Source of the DNA: Borrelia coriaceae
GTDB lineage: Bacteria > Spirochaetota > Spirochaetia > Borreliales > Borreliaceae
Direction of reading: 5' to 3'
Length of the DNA: 64,000 nucleotides
Assembly: GCF_023035295.1 (NCBI RefSeq)
Contig: NZ_CP075076.1
Coordinates: forward strand, 248,001 to 312,000
Shown here: positions 7,175 through 15,408 of the stretch, piece by piece
Numbering within the stretch: the first letter of the stretch is position 1
How the letters are laid out: each line of letters starts with the position of its first letter
Program-made: the position numbers and the translations under genes
The notes under the pieces: generated by a model
Databases searched by the model: none
Seen by the model: the letters and a program-made list of their open reading frames with translations, nothing else
What the model was told of the DNA's origin: nothing

Positions 7175-8947
7175 TTGGTGATAGAGAGAAATAAAATTAA
7201 TGAAAACGACAAATGGGACTTATCCTCTTTATTTAAGAATAACGAAGAATACAAGGAAACGGTAAAAAAAATAAAAATAAAACTTCAAAACTTCAAAAAA
7301 TATGAAAAACTAGAATTTGACCTAAATATATTTAAAGAAGCATTAAATGCTTACTATAAAATTGAAGAAGAGCTAGAAAGAACAATATATTATACACATA
7401 TTCAACTAGAAGCAGATGTAAGCAATCACACCTCAAATGAGCTTCGTGCAATTAATGTCAACTTAGAAACAGAAGCATTAAATACAACCTCATTTTTCAT
7501 TCCAAAAATCTTAAAAATAGATACAAAACAAGTAAGAGAATGGCTTAAAGACATAGAACTTAAAGATAAAAAAATAGCTATTGAAAAAATTTTAAGAGAA
7601 AAAGAACACATCTTAAGCGAAAACGAAGAAAAAATACTAGCAAACTATACATCGCTTTATTCATCTTATAATGATATATTTTCTGCATTAACAAATGCTG
7701 ACATGAAATTTGGAGACATTGATGGCAAAACATTAAGCAACTCCACTTACAGTTTATTCCTTCAAAATGAAAATCAAAAGATACGAAAAGAAGCTTTTCT
7801 GAAATTTGCTCAAGAATATAAAAAACACGAAAATACATTAGCTAACCTCTTAATCGCTGACATCAACAAAAACAAATTTTTGTCAAAAACAAGAAAATTT
7901 GAAGATACTCTCTCAATGAAACTTTTTCAAAATAATATTGATAAAAAAGTTTACACAAATCTAATTGAAACGGTTAACGAAAATTTATATGTACTTCATG
8001 AATATTATGAATTTAGAAAAAATATACTTAATCAAGAATATCTTAATCATTATGATGTTTATGTTCCTCTAACTAAAAACATTAAATTCAAAAATTCTTT
8101 TGAAGAAGCCTGTAATAAAATATTAAAATCTCTAGAAATACTAGGAACTGAGTATACTGAAGTACTAAGAAAAGGACTATTAGAAGAACGTTGGGTTGAC
8201 AAATATGAAAATCAAGGGAAAAGAGCAGGAGCATTTAGCGCAGGATCATACAACGGCAAACCTTACATATTAATGAATTATAAAGATGAATCAATAAGAG
8301 ATATGTTTACACTGGCTCATGAGGCAGGGCATTCCATGCATTCCTATTTCAGTATCAAAAATAATCCATTTCCTCAATATCAATATTCTATTTTTGAAGC
8401 AGAAATAGCATCCACAGTGAATGAACAAATACTAGCAGAATATCTAATAAAAAATGAAAATGATATCGAAAAAATAAAATACATCAAACTAAACCAAATC
8501 GATGATTTACTTGCAACATTTTTCAGACAAACAATGTTTGCAGAATTTGAGTATATCATTCATGAAATGGCCAATAAAGACCAACCAGTAGTAAAAGAAA
8601 CAATCAAAACAACTTACTTAAACTTACTTAAAAAATACTTTGGTCCAAATCTTAAGTTTGATGAAAACAGTTCACTTGAATGTCTAAGAATCCCTCACTT
8701 CTACTCGCCGTTTTACGTATACCAATATGCAACAGGCATTACAGCTGCTCTTTTGATATATACAAACATTCAAAATAACAAAAAAGATGCTACTAAAAAT
8801 TACATAGAATTCTTAAAAACAGGAGGTTCAAAATATCCCTTAGAATCTTTAAAGGTTACTGATGTTGATTTAAGCTTAAAATCAACAATAAAAAATACAA
8901 TCAACATATTCAAAGAACGTCTTGAGGAAACAAAAAAATTATTTTAA
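7175..8947 (+). CDS. pepF: Oligoendopeptidase F (M3 family zinc metallopeptidase)
   Basis: Cytoplasmic zinc peptidase degrading short peptides. The 590-residue length is normal for PepF. The catalytic zinc motif is HEAGH at residues 382-386, within FTLAHEAGHSMHSYFS, and the third ligand lies in FEAEIASTVNE about 25 residues later. GAFSAGSYNGKPYILMNY before it and HFYSPFYVYQYATG near the C-terminus are also family features. AAGGAG (7164-7169) precedes two adjacent candidate starts, TTG at 7175 (5-base spacing) and GTG at 7178 (8-base spacing); they cannot be separated by eye. It has its own promoter upstream and is followed by pcs after 14 bp. Borrelia depends on host peptides, so peptide breakdown fits its metabolism. 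Confidence 0.95.
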   Translation: MVIERNKINENDKWDLSSLFKNNEEYKETVKKIKIKLQNFKKYEKLEFDLNIFKEALNAYYKIEEELERTIYYTHIQLEADVSNHTSNELRAINVNLETEALNTTSFFIPKILKIDTKQVREWLKDIELKDKKIAIEKILREKEHILSENEEKILANYTSLYSSYNDIFSALTNADMKFGDIDGKTLSNSTYSLFLQNENQKIRKEAFLKFAQEYKKHENTLANLLIADINKNKFLSKTRKFEDTLSMKLFQNNIDKKVYTNLIETVNENLYVLHEYYEFRKNILNQEYLNHYDVYVPLTKNIKFKNSFEEACNKILKSLEILGTEYTEVLRKGLLEERWVDKYENQGKRAGAFSAGSYNGKPYILMNYKDESIRDMFTLAHEAGHSMHSYFSIKNNPFPQYQYSIFEAEIASTVNEQILAEYLIKNENDIEKIKYIKLNQIDDLLATFFRQTMFAEFEYIIHEMANKDQPVVKETIKTTYLNLLKKYFGPNLKFDENSSLECLRIPHFYSPFYVYQYATGITAALLIYTNIQNNKKDATKNYIEFLKTGGSKYPLESLKVTDVDLSLKSTIKNTINIFKERLEETKKLF

Positions 8948-8961
8948 TAAAGGAGCAAGCT

Positions 8962-9666
8962 TTGAAGACATTAAATCTTATTTTAGCCTGGTCGGTGCAC
9001 ATTTTAACAGCTTCCGGACTAATAGTCAGTCTTTATTCAATAATTTCCATAATAAATATGGATTATAATCTTTTATTAAAACTTACAATTCTTGGACTCT
9101 TAATTGATGGAATTGATGGCACCCTGGCAAGAAAATTAAATATAAAAAAAGTTATACCAACAATAAATGGAGAACTTCTTGACAACATCGTAGACTATAT
9201 AAATTATACATTTATTCCCACAATATTTTTCTATTATAGTAGCTTCATAAAAGATGAATACAAAATAATAACTTGCATTGGAATTTTATTAGCATCAGCA
9301 TACCAATTTTCAAGACTAGATGCAAAAACGAGCGACGATTACTTTAGAGGTTTCCCATCCTTATGGAATTTTTTAATAATCTTTAACATAATCTTTAAAA
9401 TAAACCAAACCATGAATCTTAGCATCATATTACTATGTATAGCGTTCAGCTTTGCTCCAATTAAATTCATCTATCCTTCAAAAACAAAAGAACTTAGATA
9501 TATCACACTCCCTATAACAATGATAACTTCCATAGCAGTAATACTTATAACATTAACAAAGCTACCAGATACTTATTTAAAAATAGGCAAAACACTAATA
9601 ATCTCTTACTCCCTATACTTAATCTTAATGAGCATATATTTAACTTACAAGACAAGGAAACAATAG
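8962..9666 (+). CDS. pcs: Phosphatidylcholine synthase (CDP-diacylglycerol--choline transferase)
   Basis: Integral membrane enzyme that condenses CDP-diacylglycerol with choline to give phosphatidylcholine in one step. The 234 residues contain the CDP-alcohol phosphotransferase motif in the Pcs form, with a longer gap: Asp52-Gly-x2-Ala-Arg57, Gly70, Asp74 and Asp78 (spacing 12, 3, 3). About seven hydrophobic segments are visible. The start is TTG at 8962, six bases after a clean AAGGAG (8950-8955). It is 14 bp after pepF and 13 bp before dedA, so the three look like one operon. Borrelia membranes are rich in phosphatidylcholine and the cell takes choline from the host, which agrees. Confidence 0.9.
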   Translation: MKTLNLILAWSVHILTASGLIVSLYSIISIINMDYNLLLKLTILGLLIDGIDGTLARKLNIKKVIPTINGELLDNIVDYINYTFIPTIFFYYSSFIKDEYKIITCIGILLASAYQFSRLDAKTSDDYFRGFPSLWNFLIIFNIIFKINQTMNLSIILLCIAFSFAPIKFIYPSKTKELRYITLPITMITSIAVILITLTKLPDTYLKIGKTLIISYSLYLILMSIYLTYKTRKQ

Positions 9667-9679
9667 ATACAGAGGAATT

Positions 9680-10288
9680 ATGCATATAATACTAGAATTT
9701 ATAGATCTCAATATAGCTTATTCGCCAATTGTATTTTTTGGGCTACTTATTCTTGCAGGAATTAACATTCCAATTTCTGAAGATGCAATAGTTATAATGG
9801 GAGGCATACTTTCTAGTCGTAAAAACGAATATACATTTTTAATATTCCTAGGAATTTTTTGGGGGGCCTACATTGGCGATATAATTTCATTTCATATAGG
9901 CAAATTTTTAGCTAACAAATTATTGAAACAAAAAAAACAAACAAATAAACTGATAGATAAAATGAATTATTACTACAAACGCTATGGAAGTTTAACTTTA
10001 CTAATTGGAAGATTTATTCCATTTGGATTTAGAAATGCAATATTTATATCAGCAGGAATGGGAAATATGCGCACTAGTAATTTTCTTATAATTGACTTTT
10101 TTGCAGCCATAATATCAATTACAACTTACTTTGTATTAAGCTTTAAGATAGGTGAATCGTTTAAACTAATATTTCCTAAGATAAGAATTATATTATTCAT
10201 AACACTTATTACAATAACAATAATAATGTTAATAAGTTACATTATAAAAAAGAAAAGAATCCAAAAAGTTGACAAACTTTTTGAATAG
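9680..10288 (+). CDS. DedA/SNARE-associated (VTT domain) family membrane protein
   Basis: 202-residue inner-membrane protein. The DedA core is recognisable: PISEDAIVIMGGIL near residue 35, FWGAYIGDIISFHIGKF, and the amphipathic segment YGSLTLLIGRFIPFGFRNAIFISAGMG carrying the conserved Arg-Phe-x-Pro. Members of this family are implicated in recycling of lipid carriers such as undecaprenyl phosphate and in membrane energetics. B. burgdorferi is known to have a single essential DedA homologue, which I believe corresponds to this one. AGAGG precedes the ATG. The last codons of this gene contain the consensus promoter of the tRNA-Leu gene that follows. Confidence 0.88.
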   Translation: MHIILEFIDLNIAYSPIVFFGLLILAGINIPISEDAIVIMGGILSSRKNEYTFLIFLGIFWGAYIGDIISFHIGKFLANKLLKQKKQTNKLIDKMNYYYKRYGSLTLLIGRFIPFGFRNAIFISAGMGNMRTSNFLIIDFFAAIISITTYFVLSFKIGESFKLIFPKIRIILFITLITITIIMLISYIIKKKRIQKVDKLFE

Positions 10289-10298
10289 CAAATATAAT
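10269..10298 (+). promoter_or_regulatory. Consensus sigma-70 promoter of tRNA-Leu, inside the 3' end of dedA
   Basis: TTGACA (10269-10274) and TATAAT (10293-10298), both exact consensus hexamers, are 18 bp apart. The -35 lies within the dedA codons for Val-Asp-Lys near its C-terminus and the -10 begins 5 bases after its stop codon. Predicted start near 10305, two bases before the mature tRNA 5' end, so the primary transcript would need almost no 5' trimming. Confidence 0.8.
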
Positions 10299-10306
10299 AT
10301 GTATGC

Positions 10307-10390
10307 GCTGTGGTGGTGGAAGTGGTATACACGCTAGCTTGAGGGGCTAGTGGGCGTAAGCCCATGCTGGTTCAAGTCCAGTCCACAGCA
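10307..10390 (+). tRNA. tRNA-Leu (anticodon GAG)
   Basis: 84-nt class II tRNA. Acceptor stem GCTGTGG (10307-10313) pairs with CCACAGC (10383-10389), with discriminator A at 10390. The anticodon stem CTAGC/GCTAG closes the 7-base loop TTGAGGG with anticodon GAG at 10341-10343, reading CUU/CUC. A long variable arm TGGGC-GTAA-GCCCA and a T arm with TTCAAGT loop follow, as expected for leucine. The 3' CCA is not encoded. It lies between dedA and leuS, the enzyme that charges it. Confidence 0.97.
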
Positions 10391-10449
10391 TATTTTAAGA
10401 GAAAATTCAACGTTGTAAACTGTTAAGCTAATAACAGAGCTAAAGCTCA

Positions 10450-10470
10450 TTTACTTTTCAATAAAGTAAA
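10450..10470. repeat. Inverted repeat in the tRNA-Leu to leuS gap
   Basis: TTTACTTT (10450-10457) and AAAGTAAA (10463-10470) form a perfect 8-bp stem with a 5-base loop; a smaller GAGC-TAAA-GCTC hairpin lies just before it (10437-10448). There is no T tract, so not a clear terminator. It could protect the tRNA 3' trailer or sit in the leuS leader. The rest of this 140-bp gap is AT-rich, with TATAAA-like boxes near 10480-10495. Confidence 0.35.
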
Positions 10471-10530
10471 CTATGAATATAAAATACTATATAAATCATA
10501 AACAGGATATTACTATTTACTGAGGGGCTG

Positions 10531-13059
10531 ATGTCGGAATACAATTTTACAAAGATAGAAAAAAAATGGCAAAGTTATTGGGACAAACATAAAACATATA
10601 AAGTCAATGAAGATTTAAGCATTCCTAAAGAGAAAAGAATTTATATTCTTGACATGTTTCCCTACCCTTCAGCTAATGGACTCCATGTGGGCCATCCTGA
10701 AGGCTATACAGCAACTGACATATTAACACGATATAAACTTTTAAATGGTTTTAATGTACTTCATCCAATGGGATTTGACAGTTTCGGATTACCCGCAGAA
10801 AATTACGCAATACAAACAGGAGAGCATCCCAAAAAAATAACAGAAAAAAATATTGAAAAATTTAGAGAACAAATTAAAGCATTAGGATTTGCTTACGATT
10901 GGGACAGAGAAATCAAAACTCATGATGAAAATTACTACAAATGGACTCAATGGATTTTCCTCAAACTATACAAAAAAGGACTAGCTTACACAAAAGAAAT
11001 GCCCGTATGGTACTGCCCTGAACTTGGAACAGTACTATCAAACGAAGAAGTGATTCAAACACCTGATGGCCCTAGATCTGAACGAGGACTTCACAAAGTA
11101 AAAAGAAAACTTTTAAGACAATGGATACTTAAAATCACAGAATATGCAGAGAGGCTAATTAAAGACCTCGACGAAGTAGATTGGCCTGAATCTGTTAAAG
11201 AAATGCAAAGAAATTGGATTGGAAAATCAATAGGAATCGAAATCGAATTTTCAGTAAAGGAAAGTGAAGAAAATATAAAAGTATTTACAACAAGACCAGA
11301 CACAATTTTTGGTGTAACATATCTAGTACTTGCACCAGAAAACAACATAGTAGATAAAATAACAAAAGATGAACTTAAATCCATAATCACAGAATATAAA
11401 GACAAAGAAATCCTTAAAAGCGATCTTGAGAGAACTTCTCTTGCAAAAGACAAAACAGGAGTATTTACAGGAGCCTATGCTATCAACCCAATCACTAAGG
11501 AGGAAATCCCAATCTGGGTAGGTAGTTATGTACTTGGAAGTTACGGCACTGGAGCTGTAATGAGTGTTCCAGCACACAACGAGAAAGATTTTGAATTCGC
11601 ACAAAAATACAATCTACCAATAAAACAAGTAGTCTCTCAAACAGGACACAATGAAATACTAACAAAACCATTTACCCAAAATGGAATTTCAATTAACACA
11701 CCTGAAGAATTTAACAATCTAAAAACTAATGAAGTAAAAACAAGAGTAATAAAATGGCTTACTAAAAATAAAAAGGGTCAAGAAAAGGTTAACTATAAAC
11801 TTAGAGACTGGATTTTTTCAAGACAAAGATACTGGGGTGAACCCATTCCTATTTTGCTTGATGATGATTTAAATGAAATACCACTTGAAGAAAATGAATT
11901 ACCTTTAAGACTTCCAAAAATAGAAAATTATAGACCATCAGGTACAGGTGAATCTCCTCTTGCAAGAATCCAAGATTGGGTCAATGTTGAACGTAATGGC
12001 AAAATATATAAAAGAGAAACAAACACAATGCCTCAATGGGCAGGTTCCTGTTGGTATTACATACGTTACCTTGATCCAAATAACGACAAAGAATTTGCAA
12101 GTAAAGAAAAAATTAATTACTGGATGCCTGTTGATCTTTATATTGGAGGCGCCGAACACTCAGTATTACACTTGTTATATGCAAGATTTTGGCATAAAGT
12201 TCTTTATGACTTAGGATATGTCAATACAAAAGAACCCTTTAAAAAACTCATAAACCAAGGAATGATAACATCATTTGCATATCAAGACGAAAATGGCATT
12301 TTAATTCCCAATGATGAGGTTGAAACAAGAGACAACAAATTCTTTTCCAAAAAAAGTAATACAGAACTAAAACAAATAATTGCAAAAATGTCAAAATCAC
12401 TTAAAAATGTAATAAATCCAGATGATATTATTAAAGAATACGGTGCAGATTCAATGAGAATGTATGAAATGTTCATGGGACCTTTAACTGATTCAAAACC
12501 TTGGAATACACAAGGACTAATTGGAATCTTTAGATTCTTAAACAAAATATGGACTATTAAAAATAAAGAATTAACAAAAGAATCAGCATCAAAAGAAATA
12601 ATATCTGGACTTCACAAAACAATAAAAAAAGTAACAGAAGACATAGAAAATTTAAATTTTAATACCGCAATTGCATCATTGATGATATTTACAAATGAAC
12701 TTTTAAGCCATGAAAAAAATTATTTAGAAATCTTTAAACCCCTAACTATTATCCTAGCACCATTCGCACCTCATCTAGGAGAAGAATTATGGGAGCATAT
12801 TGGAGAAAAGCCCAGCATATTTAAAAATGCAAAGTGGCCAAAATACGATCCAAATCTCATTATTGACAATACAAGAGAGATTGTACTACAAGTTAATGGC
12901 AAAATCAAAGATAAAATTATATTAAATAAAGGCACAGATGAGGAGACTATTAAAGATCTTGCATTTAAAAATCAAAAAATCATGCAAAATATACAAAATA
13001 AGCAAATAATAAAGGTCATTACGGTCAAAGATAAGCTTATAAACATAGTAACAAAATAA
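10531..13059 (+). CDS. leuS: Leucyl-tRNA synthetase
   Basis: Class I aminoacyl-tRNA synthetase charging tRNA-Leu. The 842-residue protein has the HIGH-type signature HVGH at residues 52-55 in [20 protein letters not shown], the editing (CP1) domain around residues 220-420 with [18 protein letters not shown], the [15 protein letters not shown] segment, and the KMSKS loop at residues 619-623. The C-terminal anticodon-binding domain and a ubiquitin-like tail (VNGKIKDKI) complete a normal bacterial LeuRS. The ATG at 10531 follows TGAGGGG. It is directly downstream of tRNA-Leu(GAG) and 10 bp upstream of the RND protein gene, suggesting cotranscription with the latter. Confidence 0.98.
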   Translation: MSEYNFTKIEKKWQSYWDKHKTYKVNEDLSIPKEKRIYILDMFPYPSANGLHVGHPEGYTATDILTRYKLLNGFNVLHPMGFDSFGLPAENYAIQTGEHPKKITEKNIEKFREQIKALGFAYDWDREIKTHDENYYKWTQWIFLKLYKKGLAYTKEMPVWYCPELGTVLSNEEVIQTPDGPRSERGLHKVKRKLLRQWILKITEYAERLIKDLDEVDWPESVKEMQRNWIGKSIGIEIEFSVKESEENIKVFTTRPDTIFGVTYLVLAPENNIVDKITKDELKSIITEYKDKEILKSDLERTSLAKDKTGVFTGAYAINPITKEEIPIWVGSYVLGSYGTGAVMSVPAHNEKDFEFAQKYNLPIKQVVSQTGHNEILTKPFTQNGISINTPEEFNNLKTNEVKTRVIKWLTKNKKGQEKVNYKLRDWIFSRQRYWGEPIPILLDDDLNEIPLEENELPLRLPKIENYRPSGTGESPLARIQDWVNVERNGKIYKRETNTMPQWAGSCWYYIRYLDPNNDKEFASKEKINYWMPVDLYIGGAEHSVLHLLYARFWHKVLYDLGYVNTKEPFKKLINQGMITSFAYQDENGILIPNDEVETRDNKFFSKKSNTELKQIIAKMSKSLKNVINPDDIIKEYGADSMRMYEMFMGPLTDSKPWNTQGLIGIFRFLNKIWTIKNKELTKESASKEIISGLHKTIKKVTEDIENLNFNTAIASLMIFTNELLSHEKNYLEIFKPLTIILAPFAPHLGEELWEHIGEKPSIFKNAKWPKYDPNLIIDNTREIVLQVNGKIKDKIILNKGTDEETIKDLAFKNQKIMQNIQNKQIIKVITVKDKLINIVTK

Positions 13060-13069
13060 CGAGGCAGAA

Positions 13070-15346
13070 ATGGATTTGGAAACCCTAAGCATTAAATATA
13101 AAGTCTTTATATTAATAATATTCACGTTAATAACCATTTTCCTTGGATTTTTCTTAAAAGACATAAAATTCGATTCCAATATCTTAAAACTTATCCCAAA
13201 AAATGAAAAAACCATGGACATAGACAAAAGTATTTCTCTCCTATCAACAATAGTTATGTTTAAAGATAAAAAGAGTATTTTTAATAAAGAAACCTTTGAA
13301 AAAATGAATAAATTGGCAAATGACATAACCAAAATACTTAAAGTAACACCAAACTCTGTTACAAGTATATTCACTTACTTCCCACAATTTAAAAAAGATA
13401 CATATACAGATGAAGACATAATTGAAATAAAAAATAAAATTAATTCAACATCATTTGTAAAAAATATATTTTTAAATGACGATGAAACTTTAATATATTT
13501 TATAGTCATATCAACAAAAGATGATAAAACAAATTTTAGCCGAAGTTTAAAAAATGAACTTGAAGAAATGGAAGCTACAATTAAAGGATATGAAACTGAT
13601 GATCTTAAACTTTACTTAACAGGAGATCTTGTAGTAAGGGAAAAAATATTAAACTACATGGCCGACGATTTTAAATTGTTAGGTCCATTTGCAACTATCG
13701 TAGTAATTTTATCACTATATCTTATTGTAAAAAATATATTGGGAGCAATAATCCCTGTACTCATTGCAACATTTGCACTAGCTTGGACCTTTGGAATTAA
13801 AAGTCTTGTCATGTCTCCCATTACTGTTCCAGAAACCACAATGATCGTACTTCTTATTTCAATTGGATGCGCTAACGCTGTACACATCATAAATGGAATA
13901 TTAAAGAGGATAAAAACCGAACCTTTTACTGAAAAAACAATAATAACGACTATTAAAACCCTCAGAGCACCAATAATTTTAACTTCTCTTACAACAGCTT
14001 TCGGGTTTCTATCATTAATAACCTCATCAATTCAAGCATACAGAACAATGGGAATTTTTATGTCAACAGGTGTCATTATTGCAATGCTCATGTCATTATT
14101 AGTATTGCCCGGAATACTAACCCAAATACCATTTAAATACACAAATAAAAAAAATAAAAACACAAAAAATATTTCTCTTGAAAAACTTGCAATAATAAAC
14201 CAAACAATTACAAAATGGATATTAAATAACAAATATTTATCATCAATAATAACTCTAATTATTTTATTAAGCTCAATTGTAGGTCTTTTCAAAATAGAAA
14301 TTAACTTTGATGAGAAAGATTATTTTAAAGAAAATACAAGTGTCAAACAAACACTCAATTTAATGCAAAAAGAAATAGGAGGAACATCCATTATAAAAAT
14401 TGAAATCAATGGGACTCCTGGTGAATTCAAAAATGAAAAAAATATGAAAAAGTTGGATTTAATTACAGACAAACTCGACAAATTTACTGAAAAGACACAA
14501 TCAAGTTCGATCAACGGAATTATAAGACTTATGAATTTTAAATTCAAAAAAGAAAATCCAGAAGAATATAGACTTCCTGAAAATCAAGTTGTCTTAAATA
14601 AACTCATACTATTAATCAGTAGAAGCAATTCTATCAAAAATATGACCAAGATGTATATTAATGATGATTGGTCCAAGATATCAATTATTATAAGAACTGA
14701 CCAAAATTCAACTGAAGAAATCAAAAATTTTGCCAACTATGCAAGCAACTTGATTGAAAAACATATGCCAGGACATGAACATCAGTTTTCAGGAGCATAT
14801 GACAAAATATTAATATCTAAAACCATGGTGATAGAACAAATTACAAACATTATCACAACACTAAGCGCAATAACAATATTGTTAATGTTAGTCTTTAAAT
14901 CTATTAAAACTGGAATAATAATTGTGATTCCAGTGGCATGGTCAGTATTTTTAAATTTCGCCGTAATGAAACTTTTCGGTATAACACTCAATCCTGCAAC
15001 AGCCACAATTGCATCCGTTAGTATGGGTATAGGAGTAGATTATTCCATTCATTTCTTTAATGCATTCATATTAAATTATCAAACAGCTAAGAATTATAAA
15101 AAAGCTTTAATTGAATCAATTCCTAATGTATTTAACGGAATATTTGCAAACTCAATATCAGTAGGAATAGGATTCTTGACATTAATATTTTCTACTTACA
15201 AAATTATAGCAACACTTGGCGCAATCATAGCGTTCACAATGTTAACCACATCGCTAGCATCGTTAACACTACTTCCATTGCTAATTTACCTATTTAAACC
15301 TACAGTTAGAACATTAAAGATAACAAATGCAAAAATAATAAACTAA
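13070..15346 (+). CDS. RND/MMPL superfamily membrane transporter
   Basis: 758-residue inner-membrane protein with the internally duplicated layout of the RND superfamily: one membrane helix near residues 12-30, a large periplasmic loop, a cluster of five helices (about 205-345), then helix 7 (about 390-410), a second loop, and a second five-helix cluster (about 600-745). Each cluster resembles a sterol-sensing/MMPL half: TTMIVLLISIGCANAVHII and ATATIASVSMGIGVDYSIHFF, the second with the GxxxDY-type motif. No partner membrane-fusion protein or outer-membrane channel gene is nearby, so it belongs to the smaller single-gene RND group often linked to lipids or lipoproteins. Substrate unknown. ATG 13070 lies 10 bp after leuS. 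Confidence 0.8.
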   Translation: MDLETLSIKYKVFILIIFTLITIFLGFFLKDIKFDSNILKLIPKNEKTMDIDKSISLLSTIVMFKDKKSIFNKETFEKMNKLANDITKILKVTPNSVTSIFTYFPQFKKDTYTDEDIIEIKNKINSTSFVKNIFLNDDETLIYFIVISTKDDKTNFSRSLKNELEEMEATIKGYETDDLKLYLTGDLVVREKILNYMADDFKLLGPFATIVVILSLYLIVKNILGAIIPVLIATFALAWTFGIKSLVMSPITVPETTMIVLLISIGCANAVHIINGILKRIKTEPFTEKTIITTIKTLRAPIILTSLTTAFGFLSLITSSIQAYRTMGIFMSTGVIIAMLMSLLVLPGILTQIPFKYTNKKNKNTKNISLEKLAIINQTITKWILNNKYLSSIITLIILLSSIVGLFKIEINFDEKDYFKENTSVKQTLNLMQKEIGGTSIIKIEINGTPGEFKNEKNMKKLDLITDKLDKFTEKTQSSSINGIIRLMNFKFKKENPEEYRLPENQVVLNKLILLISRSNSIKNMTKMYINDDWSKISIIIRTDQNSTEEIKNFANYASNLIEKHMPGHEHQFSGAYDKILISKTMVIEQITNIITTLSAITILLMLVFKSIKTGIIIVIPVAWSVFLNFAVMKLFGITLNPATATIASVSMGIGVDYSIHFFNAFILNYQTAKNYKKALIESIPNVFNGIFANSISVGIGFLTLIFSTYKIIATLGAIIAFTMLTTSLASLTLLPLLIYLFKPTVRTLKITNAKIIN

Positions 15347-15408
15347 AATAAATAATTATGATCAAACAATAGTAAACACAAAAATAAAACTCAAAGTCCC
15401 TTAAAATT

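Noticed and set aside
10391..10530. Possible T-box or other leucine-sensing riboswitch before leuS
   Set aside because: The 140-bp gap has only small hairpins, no T-box consensus AGGGUGGNACCGCG and no terminator; spirochaetes are not known to use it.
15347..15408. Terminator between the RND gene and lon
   Set aside because: Only a short TTAAAATTTTAA palindrome is present, too weak and AT-only to call.
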